Source: Streptomyces sp. NBC_00341
GTDB taxonomy: Bacteria; Actinomycetota; Actinomycetes; Streptomycetales; Streptomycetaceae
DNA: 64,000 nucleotides
Direction: 5' to 3'
Assembly (NCBI RefSeq): GCF_041435055.1
Contig: NZ_CP108002.1
Span: 5,270,001-5,334,000 of the forward strand
Under the pieces are notes generated by a model. The model was not told the origin of the DNA. It searched no databases and saw only the letters and a program-made list of their open reading frames with translations. Position 1 is the first letter of the stretch; the number at the start of each line of letters is the position of its first letter. Below are positions 15,248-23,158 of the stretch, in pieces. Position numbers and translations under genes: made by a program.

Positions 15248-17071
15248 GTGATCTTCGGAGGATTCAGCACACCGATTGGCACCGGCCCGCTGCCGACCGG
15301 GTCCCAGCCCGTATCCGCCGGCGTGAGGACCTGGTGCGTACAGGGTCTCGGTGTCTCCGCCCGCGTGGTCGGCGCCACGACAGGGCGCCGGCGCATCATC
15401 GTCCTCGGCCTTTGCGGCGCCTCGCGCGCAGACCTGGACGGCCTCCTCGACCATCCCCTTCCCGACGACGTGGCCTGGCGTTGGCCCGGGGCCTACGCGG
15501 TCGTCGAAGAACGTGAGGACGCCGTCCTGATCCACACCGACCCGGCCTCGGCGTATCCCGTATACGCCATTCGTTTTCACGAGGGCTGGGCGTGGTGTAC
15601 CTCAAGCCGCCTTCTCGCAGCATTGCAAGGAGCGGGTGTCGACCCGAGGCGGCTGGTGTCCTCGATCCTGCTGCCCTCGGTGCCCGCCCTGGCCGGGGAG
15701 CACACCTTCTTCAGTGGCGTGAAGCAGTTGCCGCCGGGCAGCCGGATCAAACTGCCGGCTGATATGCGGCCGTTCGGCTGCACCGTGACCTGGCATCCGG
15801 CTCCGGTGTCCGGGCTGCCCGCACCGCATCGGCTGCGTGAGGTCCTGGCTGCCGCCGTGTCGCTGCGCGTAACGGCCGACCCGGATCTGTCCTGCGATCT
15901 GTCCGGCGGTCTCGATTCCACCTCGATCGCCGTCCTGGCCGCGCAGGCCCTGCCGGTCGGCAAGCAGCTTCCTGCTGTCACAATCCATCCGGACGGCGAC
16001 CTTGAGGGTGCCGATCTGCGCTATGCGCGTCTGACCGCCGTGGCCAACGAGGACCGTATGGTTCACTTCCAACTGCCGCTGGGGACCGAGCATCTTCCCT
16101 ACACCGCGATCACTGCGGTGCCGGCCACCGACGAGCCGGTGCCGTCCACTCTGACCAGGGCCCGGCTCATCGGCCAGATGCGGTGGATGCGTACGCATCT
16201 GGGCGCGCGTACGCACCTGACCGGTGACGGCGGCGACAGCGTCCTGTTCCAGCCGCCGCTCCACCTTGCCGACCTGATCCGTCACCGCCGATGGCGGCAG
16301 GCGGCCGGCGAGGCCTTCGGCTGGGCGCGGCTGAGGCACGACACTCCGCTCTCGCTGTTGCGTGACGCCCACCGGGCGGCCTGTCTCACCCGGCATGAAG
16401 CCCTGCGGCAGCTAGCCCAGGATGTTGGATCACCTGACCGGCACGACCAAGGTCAAGCGTGCTGGTTCCCGCTCGTCCCGTTTCCCTCCTGGGCCACCTC
16501 AGCCGCGCGGAATCTCCTGGCTGACGCAGCCGACGAGGCGGCCCGAGCGGAGGACCTGCTGCCGGGACTGGACAGCTCCATCCGCGCCCTGGCGGACGAG
16601 GTCCGTGAGATCGCTCGTAGTGCTACCGCCGACGCTGCCCTGGCCGCATCCTGCGGCGTCAGTCTGCATAACCCCTTCCTCGACCCACAGGTGGTGACCG
16701 CGATGCTGACGGTGCCGCTGGAACAGCGTCCCGCCATCCATTCCTACAAGCCGGTACTTCGCGCCGCGATGACGGGCCTGCTCCCCGACACGGTTGCGGC
16801 GCGCGACACCAAGGGCACCTTCGAAGCCGACCATTTCACCGGGATGCGCGCCAACCTCCCTGATCTCCTGGACCTGGCGGACGGCCACCTCGCCGAGCTC
16901 GGCCTCATCGACCCAGGCCGCTTCCGCACCAAACTCCGAGAGGCCGCCGCCGGCATCCCGGCACCGCTGGCATCGATCGAGCAGGCACTGACTGCCGAGG
17001 CATGGCTCCGCGCACACCACCGGACCCCCCTCTCCGCCTGGGACCACTCCGTCAAGGCGCACCATGACTGA
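15248..17071 (+). CDS. Lasso peptide macrolactam synthetase (asparagine synthetase-like C protein)
   Basis: 607 aa from GTG 15248, with GGAGGA seven bases before. The C protein activates the core Glu/Asp side chain by adenylation and closes the isopeptide ring with the freed N-terminal Gly amine. Residues 1-175 are a degenerate glutaminase-like N-terminal region (no catalytic N-terminal Cys). The ATP pyrophosphatase P-loop is CDLSGGLDSTS (216-226), followed by THLTGDGGDSVLF (LxGxGGDE-like) and, near the C-terminus, NPFLDPQVV and YKPVLRAAM, then RDTKGTFE, all typical of lasso cyclases. Its stop overlaps the B gene start by 8 bases, so C and B are translationally coupled. Confidence 0.95.
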   Translation: MIFGGFSTPIGTGPLPTGSQPVSAGVRTWCVQGLGVSARVVGATTGRRRIIVLGLCGASRADLDGLLDHPLPDDVAWRWPGAYAVVEEREDAVLIHTDPASAYPVYAIRFHEGWAWCTSSRLLAALQGAGVDPRRLVSSILLPSVPALAGEHTFFSGVKQLPPGSRIKLPADMRPFGCTVTWHPAPVSGLPAPHRLREVLAAAVSLRVTADPDLSCDLSGGLDSTSIAVLAAQALPVGKQLPAVTIHPDGDLEGADLRYARLTAVANEDRMVHFQLPLGTEHLPYTAITAVPATDEPVPSTLTRARLIGQMRWMRTHLGARTHLTGDGGDSVLFQPPLHLADLIRHRRWRQAAGEAFGWARLRHDTPLSLLRDAHRAACLTRHEALRQLAQDVGSPDRHDQGQACWFPLVPFPSWATSAARNLLADAADEAARAEDLLPGLDSSIRALADEVREIARSATADAALAASCGVSLHNPFLDPQVVTAMLTVPLEQRPAIHSYKPVLRAAMTGLLPDTVAARDTKGTFEADHFTGMRANLPDLLDLADGHLAELGLIDPGRFRTKLREAAAGIPAPLASIEQALTAEAWLRAHHRTPLSAWDHSVKAHHD

Positions 17072-17795
17072 CATCCCGCTGTTCGCCGCAGCCCGCAGCA
17101 CAGCCCGGTCCGTCGACTTCGGGCACGTCATGGTCCTCATCGACTACTGCGACGGACGGGTTCGGTGCCTGCTGCCCTCCGCCGCAGCCCACTGGGCAAA
17201 CGCCGCGCGGACCGGACGGCTCGACACGATGCCCGTGGCCCTGGCCCGTGCCTTGATCACCGGTGGACTGCTGACTCCCGCCATGGTTCCTGTGCCCTGG
17301 AGGAAGGTGGTGGCGGCCAGTACGCCCAGAGCGAGCTGGGGCGGCATCGAGCACCAGGCCGGTCTGCAGCGCCCACAGCGCACCTCGCTGCCCGCAACAC
17401 TTGCGGCAGGTGCTGCCCTGGCTCTCGTGTTCGCGGTCAAGCATGCCGGAGCGGCCGGCAAGGCCATGCTCCGTATCGTCCGGCTCGTCGCCGTCGTGGC
17501 GTCAACCTCTCGCCGGCCCGCCACACCCTCAGCAGCCCTCGCCGCAGTCCACGCGGTCAGGGCAGCGGCATGGTGGTCACCGGGGCGAACGGCCTGCCTG
17601 GAGGAGTCCGCTGCCGTCGTGGTGCTGCTGGCGGCACGCCGTCTCCAGGTCACCTGGTGCCACGGCGTCGCCGCTGACCCGGTCCGGCTGCACGCCTGGG
17701 TGCAGACTGTTGACGAACGCCCCGTTGCCGAACCGCCGTCCACCCGGGCATACACACCCGTCCTCACCCTCGGAGCCCGCCATCAGCGCCCCTGA
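17064..17795 (+). CDS. Lasso peptide leader-binding/leader-peptidase fusion (B protein)
   Basis: 243 aa. The N-terminal ~85 residues fit a RiPP recognition element (winged-helix PqqD-like: HVMVLIDYCDGRVRCLLPSA, then LARALITGGLL). The C-terminal ~130 are a transglutaminase-like cysteine protease that removes the leader. The catalytic Cys is C178 in GRTACLEESAAVVVLLA, His is H210 in RLHAWVQ, and Asp217 in TVDERPV completes the triad. B1 and B2 are separate proteins in many actinobacteria but fused here, with a ~50-residue Ala-rich linker between. It overlaps the cyclase stop by 8 bases and the acetyltransferase frame by about 14. Confidence 0.93.
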   Translation: MTDIPLFAAARSTARSVDFGHVMVLIDYCDGRVRCLLPSAAAHWANAARTGRLDTMPVALARALITGGLLTPAMVPVPWRKVVAASTPRASWGGIEHQAGLQRPQRTSLPATLAAGAALALVFAVKHAGAAGKAMLRIVRLVAVVASTSRRPATPSAALAAVHAVRAAAWWSPGRTACLEESAAVVVLLAARRLQVTWCHGVAADPVRLHAWVQTVDERPVAEPPSTRAYTPVLTLGARHQRP

Positions 17796-18357
17796 GCCGA
17801 TCCTGTGGATCACCACCGAGACCTGCGCCCTCGGCCCCTACCGGCCCGACCTCGTGGAGACCTACTGGCGCTGGGAGCAGGACCCCGGACTCCTGGTCGG
17901 CTACGGACGCCAAAGCCCCCAGTCCCTACAAGCGCGGACCGAGGGCATGGCCGCCCAGCTCAGCGGCAGCAACATCCGCTTCACCGTCTACGACACCGCC
18001 AAGGAGACCCCTATCCCGGTCGGCGTCACCACCCTGCTGCCGGACGACTCCGTGCGCACCGCCGAGTACATCGTCATGCTCGGCCCTGAGGCACGCGGCC
18101 GTGGCCTGGGCAGCCAGGCCACCAGACTGACCCTCGACTACGCCTTTCACATCACCAACCTGCGCATGGTCTGGCTCAAAGTCCTCGCCCCCAACGCCGC
18201 CGGCATTCACGCTTACGAACGAGCCGGATTCAAGCGCGCCGGCACCCTGAGACAGGCCGGGTACTGGCTCGGTGAAGTGTGCGACGAGGTACTCATGGAC
18301 GCACTCGCCACCGACTTCACCGGCCCATCAGCGATCAAGAACCTGCTACGCGGATAG
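17782..18357 (+). CDS. GNAT acetyltransferase of the albusnodin type
   Basis: About 190 aa of GNAT fold: acceptor region CALGPYRPDLVETYWRWEQD, acetyl-CoA motif A MLGPEARGRGLGSQATRL (Q/RxxGxG/A = RGRGLGSQA), motif B NAAGIHAYERAGFKRAGTLR and the C-terminal GYWLGEVCDEVLMDALA. In albusnodin clusters the T enzyme acetylates core Lys10 and is needed for production. No ATG or GTG lies near the domain start. Candidate starts are ATC 17782 (overlapping the B stop), CTG 17803, or TTG 17725 or 17710 inside B, so the start given is provisional and coupling to B is likely. It converges with the MFS gene, 7 bases between stops. Confidence 0.88.
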   Translation: MSAPEPILWITTETCALGPYRPDLVETYWRWEQDPGLLVGYGRQSPQSLQARTEGMAAQLSGSNIRFTVYDTAKETPIPVGVTTLLPDDSVRTAEYIVMLGPEARGRGLGSQATRLTLDYAFHITNLRMVWLKVLAPNAAGIHAYERAGFKRAGTLRQAGYWLGEVCDEVLMDALATDFTGPSAIKNLLRG

Positions 18358-18364
18358 GCCAAGG

Positions 18365-19600
18365 TCATAGAGCCCGTGCCCGGAAGCGGCGGCCCTCGGC
18401 CGTGCCGGGGAGTTCGTCCTGGGGGGCCGCCGCCGTTACGGCCACCACCAGCCCCGCCACCCCCGCCCCGCACCACATGACCGCCCGGAGCGAGGTGTGG
18501 TCGACGATCGCGCCGCCGGTGAGCGCGCCGGCGGCCAGCGTTGCCTGGAAGGACGCGGTGAACAGGACCGTGGCGGCCTCGGGTGCCTGTGGAGCCGCTC
18601 GGGCGAACCAGGTCTGGGAGCAGACCGGGACCGCGCCGTAGCCGAGTCCCCAGATGACGAGCAGGGCGAGGGCGCCCGCGTCGGTGCGGCCCAGGACGGG
18701 CAGCAGGGCGGTCGCGGCGGCGATCGTGGCGGCGGCCGTTCCGAAGGCGAGGCGGGGCGCGCGCGTGACCAGTGCGCCGCCGATGAAGTTGCCGGCCACC
18801 CCGGCGGCGCCGTGGATCAGCAAGTACCCGGTGATCTGGCCCGGATCGGTGCCGGTGACCTGCCGGAGAAAGGAGGTTACGTAGGTGTACGTGGCGAAAT
18901 GTGCGATGACGATGAGGAACGTCATCAGCAGCGCGTACCGGGTGCCCGTGCCGCGCAGCAGGGCGCGGAGCACCGAGGGGCGGGTGACCGCGGCCGGGGG
19001 CAGGGCGGTGAGCGTCAGGAGCAGCAGGGCCAGTGCGCAGGTGCTCAGCAGCCCCATCGCCACGAACGCCGCGCGCCAGCCCGCCAGATCACCGATGAAC
19101 GTGCCGGCGGGGACGCCGAGGACCGAACCGAGGGGTACGGCCGCGAAGACGACCGCCGTTGCCCGCCCGGCCGACGCGGGGCGGACCAGCCGGCCCGCCA
19201 GCCCGACGCCGATCGACCAGAAGCCGCCGATGGTGATGCCGACGAGCACCCGGGCGACCAGCACCAGCCAGTAGGCCGTCGCGGCGGCGGTGAGGAAGTC
19301 GGCCGCCGCGAGCAGCAGGACCAGGGCGCAGAGCATCAGCCTGCGGTCGACGCGGGCCGTCGCGAGGGTCACCGTAGGGGCGGCGACGGCGGCGAGGAGG
19401 CCGGGCATCGTCATCATCAGGCCCGCCGCGCCGTCCGGGACGCCGAACTCGGCCCCGATCGGGGTGAGGAGGCCGATCGGGAGGATCTCGGTGGTGACGA
19501 TGGCGAAGAGGGCCAGCGTCACGGCGGACACGGCCCACCAGCCGCGTAAAGACGTGTGGCGGGGGGTGCTGCTGGTGGGGGTGGTGAGTTCGGTGGGCAC
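18365..19600 (-). CDS. MFS efflux transporter (AraJ/Cml-like DHA1)
   Basis: 411 aa from GTG 19600. Twelve hydrophobic segments, with VTLALFAIVTTEILPIGLL in helix 1, a loop GVPDGAAGLMMTMPGLLAA, and the motif A-equivalent VDRRLMLC; PLGSVLGVPAGTFIGDLAGW corresponds to the DHA1 helix-5 motif C region (gxxxGPxxGG-like). The best family match is the sugar/drug efflux group of AraJ and chloramphenicol-resistance proteins. It is convergent with the lasso acetyltransferase and could export the peptide, since no lasso-type ABC exporter is present, but proximity is the only evidence. Confidence 0.82.
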   Translation of the reverse strand: MPTELTTPTSSTPRHTSLRGWWAVSAVTLALFAIVTTEILPIGLLTPIGAEFGVPDGAAGLMMTMPGLLAAVAAPTVTLATARVDRRLMLCALVLLLAAADFLTAAATAYWLVLVARVLVGITIGGFWSIGVGLAGRLVRPASAGRATAVVFAAVPLGSVLGVPAGTFIGDLAGWRAAFVAMGLLSTCALALLLLTLTALPPAAVTRPSVLRALLRGTGTRYALLMTFLIVIAHFATYTYVTSFLRQVTGTDPGQITGYLLIHGAAGVAGNFIGGALVTRAPRLAFGTAAATIAAATALLPVLGRTDAGALALLVIWGLGYGAVPVCSQTWFARAAPQAPEAATVLFTASFQATLAAGALTGGAIVDHTSLRAVMWCGAGVAGLVVAVTAAAPQDELPGTAEGRRFRARAL

Positions 19601-19748
19601 GACGGGGCCGTCCTGTGCTCGGTGGAGCGGGGCTGTTCGCTCCAGTTCACAAGCGCACGCGGCCGGAGTCCGGCAGGTTCGCGACGTCAACGGTGACCGC
19701 CGGGGGTGATGTCGGGTTCCCGCCGGAGCCGGCGCCCGGAAACGCCGA

Positions 19749-19783
19749 ATGGCCGTGCTCCCGAGCGGGGGAGCGACGGCCAT
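19749..19783 (-). terminator. Terminator hairpin after the NlpC/P60 gene
   Basis: ATGGCCGTGCTCCC pairs with GGGAGCGACGGCCAT with one bulged base, loop of about six. It is 64-98 bases beyond the stop of the leftward NlpC/P60 gene. Confidence 0.7.
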
Positions 19784-19846
19784 CCGATGTGCGCCGAGGC
19801 GCTTGTGAATCCGTGAACTCAGGTGACCTGACTCAGGTGACGTGAA

Positions 19847-20695
19847 TCAGAGGACGCGGACCGCGCCCGACGGCGGGTCGTAGTCCAGGGACTTCTGCAC
19901 CACGCCGGTCGAGGAGTTCTGCGCGCCGACGAACTGGCCGCCGCCCACGTAGACCCCGACGTGGTACGCGCTGCCCGCGCCGCCCCAGTACAGGATGTCG
20001 CCCGGCTGGAGGTTGCCGAGCCCGACCTGGGTGCCCGCGGTCGACTGGCTCTGCGAGACGCGCGGCAGGTCGACGCCCACCGTGCGGAACGCGGCCTGGA
20101 CGAGGCCGGAGCAGTCCCACGAGTTGGGGCCGGTGCCGCCGGAGACGTACGCGTCGCCCACCTGCATCTGCACGAACGAGACGACCGAGGCCGCGGAGCC
20201 CGATGCGGAGGAGGAGGCCGGCGCGGAGGCGGTCGACACCGAGGAGCCGGACGAGGAGGAGCCGGAGGGGGCGCTGAGCGTCGTGCGCTCGGCGGAGCGG
20301 GAGGCGCGCTCGGCGGCCTCCGCCTTGGCCTCTGCCTTGGCCTTCGCGGCGGCCTCGGCCTTCTTCTTGGCCTCTGCCTTGCGGACGGCCTCTGCCTTGG
20401 CCTTCTTGGCGGCCTTGGCGGCGGTGGCGGCTGCCGCGTCCTCGTTGGCCTGCGTCTCCAGGTCCAGAGCGACCTGCTGCGTGGCCTCCGCGGACGCCGC
20501 GACGGTGGTGGAGAGGCCGGCCGTGATGGTGGGCATCTCGATGGTCTGGGTCACCGGCTCGGCCTGGGCCGGACCGGCAGCGCCTGCGACCGCGATGGTG
20601 CTGAGGACGCCACCGGCAACTCCGGCCCGCAGCGCCGTCTTCGAGGCGCTTTGGCGGGGCTTCCGGTGGCTGGGTATGAGAGCGGTGTGGGACAT
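19847..20695 (-). CDS. Secreted NlpC/P60 peptidoglycan endopeptidase
   Basis: 282 aa from ATG 20695 (MSHTALIPSHRKPRQSASKT); the frame continues upstream to 20845 but that part is non-coding in character. Signal peptide: basic residues then AGVAGGVLSTIAVAGAA with cleavage near PAQA (42-45). Residues 85-135 form an Ala/Lys/Glu coiled coil, followed by a Ser-rich linker. The NlpC/P60 domain (about 170-282) has catalytic Cys195 in WDCSGLVQAAF and His245 in YHVGVYVG; the third position looks polar (Q/N near 259-260). It would cut muropeptides in the cell wall. This gene beside nuo is a conserved Streptomyces neighbourhood. A Crp-like site lies about 240 bases upstream. Confidence 0.92.
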   Translation of the reverse strand: MSHTALIPSHRKPRQSASKTALRAGVAGGVLSTIAVAGAAGPAQAEPVTQTIEMPTITAGLSTTVAASAEATQQVALDLETQANEDAAAATAAKAAKKAKAEAVRKAEAKKKAEAAAKAKAEAKAEAAERASRSAERTTLSAPSGSSSSGSSVSTASAPASSSASGSAASVVSFVQMQVGDAYVSGGTGPNSWDCSGLVQAAFRTVGVDLPRVSQSQSTAGTQVGLGNLQPGDILYWGGAGSAYHVGVYVGGGQFVGAQNSSTGVVQKSLDYDPPSGAVRVL

Positions 20696-20933
20696 GGGTA
20701 CTAGCGCTATCAGGGCCCCAGGGGTCCCATCAAGAAACGTGTGTTGCGACACAGTTACGTCCGGAATCTGTGAATCCGCTTTCCCGGGGCCTTTATTGAC
20801 GCCGTAACGGGCAAATCGGGCAGACGCAATCACGGCTGTGATCACGGGTTTTCGGTAATACGCCCGAATTGCCCGTCACTTACCATCCGTTCACACCGTT
20901 GGCCAAGCCCGCTTATATGACGGCGACGGTTGA

Positions 20934-20947
20934 GTGACGCAGGTCAC
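20934..20947. promoter_or_regulatory. Crp-like binding site GTG-N6-GNCAC
   Basis: GTGACGCAGGTCAC fits the Streptomyces Crp consensus GTGN6GNCAC exactly and is a perfect GTGAC-N4-GTCAC dyad. It sits in the divergent region between the NlpC/P60 gene (leftward) and nuo (rightward), closer to the hydrolase. A TATAAG-like -10 sequence on the minus strand lies at about 20912-20918. Confidence 0.5.
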
Positions 20948-21396
20948 AGCATGGTCTCAGCGTGACGGGCATACGAGCGCCTCGCGCGAGAGGTGTGGTG
21001 CGGGCGTCGAACTGGCCATGCGTGATGGCCCATTCGTCCGGAAGAAGATTGATGTCCGGATGCTGGCACTTCGTCCATCGCGTCTCCTCGGGTTGGGCCC
21101 CGGTCATCTCCTCGGTGCCCCCCGGCGGTCCCCACTGACCCGCCCCGCCCCCAGAGTGGGGCAGATCCCTATATCACCGCATCGCGTCCATCGCCAATTT
21201 GGCTGTAGGTGCCATCGCTTGATAGGGCAACACCTCTTTGACCAGCCATGACAGCACCGGATGTCACGTCTCGTGATCACTCGGCCGCTTCGTGTGTGAA
21301 GATCACCGCTCATCCGACTTCATGATCGTTCGTCAGGTGGTGGAGATCACAAAGGCGTTGTCGTACCCCGTGTCGCAGATCACAGGATGGCGGGCA
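20948..21396. other. Intergenic stretch upstream of nuo, no gene seen
   Basis: About 450 bases between the two divergent transcription units. Small frames on the minus strand (for example ATG 21078 with a GAGGAG before it) have no recognisable product. AGATCACA occurs twice, at 21344 and 21378, 34 bases apart, possibly as regulatory half sites. No tRNA, riboswitch or repeat was recognised. Confidence 0.45.
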
Positions 21397-21434
21397 TAGG
21401 ATGCGGGGCAGTCGGGCTTGTGAACTGCCTCACA
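21397..21434 (+). promoter_or_regulatory. nuo promoter -10 and Rex-type operator
   Basis: TAGGAT at 21397-21402 is a good vegetative -10 hexamer. Just downstream, TGTGA-ACTGCC-TCACA at 21419-21434 has perfect half sites with the 5-6-5 spacing of the Rex operator (TGTGAACGCGTTCACA-like). Rex is the NAD+/NADH-sensing repressor known to control nuo in Streptomyces. Placed between -10 and the nuoA start (21516), bound Rex would block initiation when NADH is low. Confidence 0.75.
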
Positions 21435-21515
21435 TGTGCACGATCTTGGTGAGGTGGCGAGCCAGATCGCCCGATGCGGTCCAACGGTCAAGGACGACTG
21501 GAAGGAGCGAGGAGC

Positions 21516-21875
21516 GTGAATGCCTACGCGCCCATCCTCGTGCTCGGCGCCCTCGGGGCGGGGTTTGCGATCTTCTCCGTGGTCAGCGCCACGCTTATCG
21601 GCCCCAAGCGGTACAACCGGGCAAAGCAGGAAGCGTACGAGTGCGGTATCGAACCCACCCCCACTCCAGCCGGAGGCGGCCGTTTCCCGATCAAGTACTA
21701 CCTGACGGCGATGCTCTTCATCGTCTTCGACATCGAGATCGTCTTCCTCTATCCCTGGGCGGTCACCTTCGACGCCCTGGGGATCTTCGGGCTCGTCGAG
21801 ATGCTGCTCTTCGTGCTCACCGTCTTCGTCGCCTACGCGTATGTGTGGCGTCGCGGCGGTCTGGAATGGGACTGA
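21516..21875 (+). CDS. nuoA: NADH-quinone oxidoreductase subunit A
   Basis: 119 aa from GTG 21516, placed after GGAGCGAGGAG. Small membrane subunit of complex I with three helices: residues about 5-27, 62-85 and 90-112. The conserved loop KQEAYECGIEPTP carries the Cys-Gly-x-Glu that lies at the quinone-channel entrance, and FDIEIVFLYPW is the family signature in helix 2. First gene of the complete nuoA-N operon; 18 bases separate it from nuoB. Confidence 0.97.
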   Translation: MNAYAPILVLGALGAGFAIFSVVSATLIGPKRYNRAKQEAYECGIEPTPTPAGGGRFPIKYYLTAMLFIVFDIEIVFLYPWAVTFDALGIFGLVEMLLFVLTVFVAYAYVWRRGGLEWD

Positions 21876-21893
21876 GGGGCTGAGGGGCACACC

Positions 21894-22448
21894 ATGGGAC
21901 TCGAAGAGAAGCTGCCCAGCGGCTTCGTGCTGACCACTGTCGAGCAGGCCGCCGGCTGGGTACGGAAGTCCTCCGTATTCCCGGCCACCTTCGGCCTCGC
22001 CTGCTGCGCCATCGAGATGATGACGACCGGGGCCGGTCGCTACGACCTGGCCCGGTTCGGGATGGAGGTCTTCCGCGGATCGCCGCGGCAGGCGGACCTG
22101 ATGATCGTGGCGGGACGGGTCAGTCAGAAGATGGCGCCCGTCCTGCGGCAGGTCTACGACCAGATGCCGAATCCCAAGTGGGTCATCTCCATGGGGGTTT
22201 GCGCGTCATCGGGCGGGATGTTCAATAATTACGCCATTGTTCAGGGTGTTGATCATATTGTGCCGGTTGATATCTATTTGCCGGGTTGCCCGCCGCGTCC
22301 CGAGATGCTGATCGACGCGATCCTCAAGCTCCACCAGAAGATCCAGGGCTCCAAGCTCGGGGTCAACGCGGAGGAGGCCGCCCGCGAGGCGGAGGAAGCG
22401 GCGCTCAACGCACTGCCCCTGATCGAGATGAAGGGGCTGCTGCGATGA
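21894..22448 (+). CDS. nuoB: NADH-quinone oxidoreductase subunit B (N2 cluster)
   Basis: 184 aa. Holds the terminal [4Fe-4S] cluster N2 that reduces quinone. Ligands: the adjacent pair Cys37-Cys38 in LACCAIEMM, Cys103 in [11 protein letters not shown], Cys132 in LPGCPPRPE. The C-terminal ~35 residues are a charged extension ([12 protein letters not shown]). Codons 102-136 (22197-22304) contain an exceptional number of A/T-ending codons in an otherwise G/C-ending gene. Its stop overlaps the nuoC start (ATGA). Confidence 0.97.
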   Translation: MGLEEKLPSGFVLTTVEQAAGWVRKSSVFPATFGLACCAIEMMTTGAGRYDLARFGMEVFRGSPRQADLMIVAGRVSQKMAPVLRQVYDQMPNPKWVISMGVCASSGGMFNNYAIVQGVDHIVPVDIYLPGCPPRPEMLIDAILKLHQKIQGSKLGVNAEEAAREAEEAALNALPLIEMKGLLR

Positions 22449-23158
22449 GCGACCAGGAGCCCGGCGCCAACGGCGTCCCCTCCCCGCGCGACGAGACCGG
22501 CGAGGTCATCGGCGTACGCAAGGGCATGTTCGGCGCCAACAACGGCGGCGACACCTCCGGCTACGGCGGGCTCGTCCGTACCGTCACGCTGCCGGGCGCC
22601 ACCTCGCGCCCGTACGGCGGCTGGTTCGACGAGGTGGCCGACGAGCTCGAAGGCGCCCTGGAGGAACAGGGCCTCCTCCCGGACAACGCCATCGAGAAGA
22701 CCGTCGTGGACCGCGACGAGCTCACCTTCCACATCGCCCGCGAGCACCTGCCCACCGTCGCGAAGACCTTGCGCGACGACCCGGCACTGCGCTTCGAGCT
22801 CTGTACGGGGGTGAGCGGCGTCCACTTCCTCGGTGACAAGGGACGCGAGCTGCACGCCGTCTACCACCTGCGCTCGCTCACCCACGGCCGGCTCATCCGG
22901 CTGGAGGTGTCCGCGCCGGACAGCGATCCGCACATCCCGTCCCTCGTCGCGGTCTACCCGACCAACGACTGGCACGAGCGCGAGACGTACGACTTCTTCG
23001 GGCTCGTCTTCGACGGGCATCCCGCCCTCACCCGGATCATGATGCCGGACGACTGGCAGGGCTTCCCGCAGCGCAAGGACTACCCGCTCGGCGGCATCGC
23101 CATCGAGTACAAGGGCGCCCAGATCCCGGCTCCGGACCAGCGGAGGTCGTACTCCTGA
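22445..23158 (+). CDS. nuoC: NADH-quinone oxidoreductase subunit C
   Basis: 237 aa from ATG 22445, overlapping the nuoB stop. Peripheral-arm subunit of complex I. An N-terminal ~60-residue extension (low complexity, [20 protein letters not shown]) precedes the 30-kDa-subunit domain, with [13 protein letters not shown], then [20 protein letters not shown] and [20 protein letters not shown], the Complex1_30kDa signature. C and D are separate genes here, unlike the NuoCD fusion of E. coli. Stop overlaps nuoD start (TGATG). Confidence 0.97.
   Translation: MSDQEPGANGVPSPRDETGEVIGVRKGMFGANNGGDTSGYGGLVRTVTLPGATSRPYGGWFDEVADELEGALEEQGLLPDNAIEKTVVDRDELTFHIAREHLPTVAKTLRDDPALRFELCTGVSGVHFLGDKGRELHAVYHLRSLTHGRLIRLEVSAPDSDPHIPSLVAVYPTNDWHERETYDFFGLVFDGHPALTRIMMPDDWQGFPQRKDYPLGGIAIEYKGAQIPAPDQRRSYS

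Noticed and set aside
20696..20933. A c-di-AMP (ydaO) riboswitch before the NlpC/P60 gene
   Set aside because: Such riboswitches precede some Streptomyces wall hydrolases, but the conserved ydaO sequence blocks could not be found here.
20944..21135. Small minus-strand ORFs in the nuo upstream region (one with a GAGGAG ribosome-binding site)
   Set aside because: Two overlapping frames each have a plausible start, but neither product resembles a known family and composition does not favour either.
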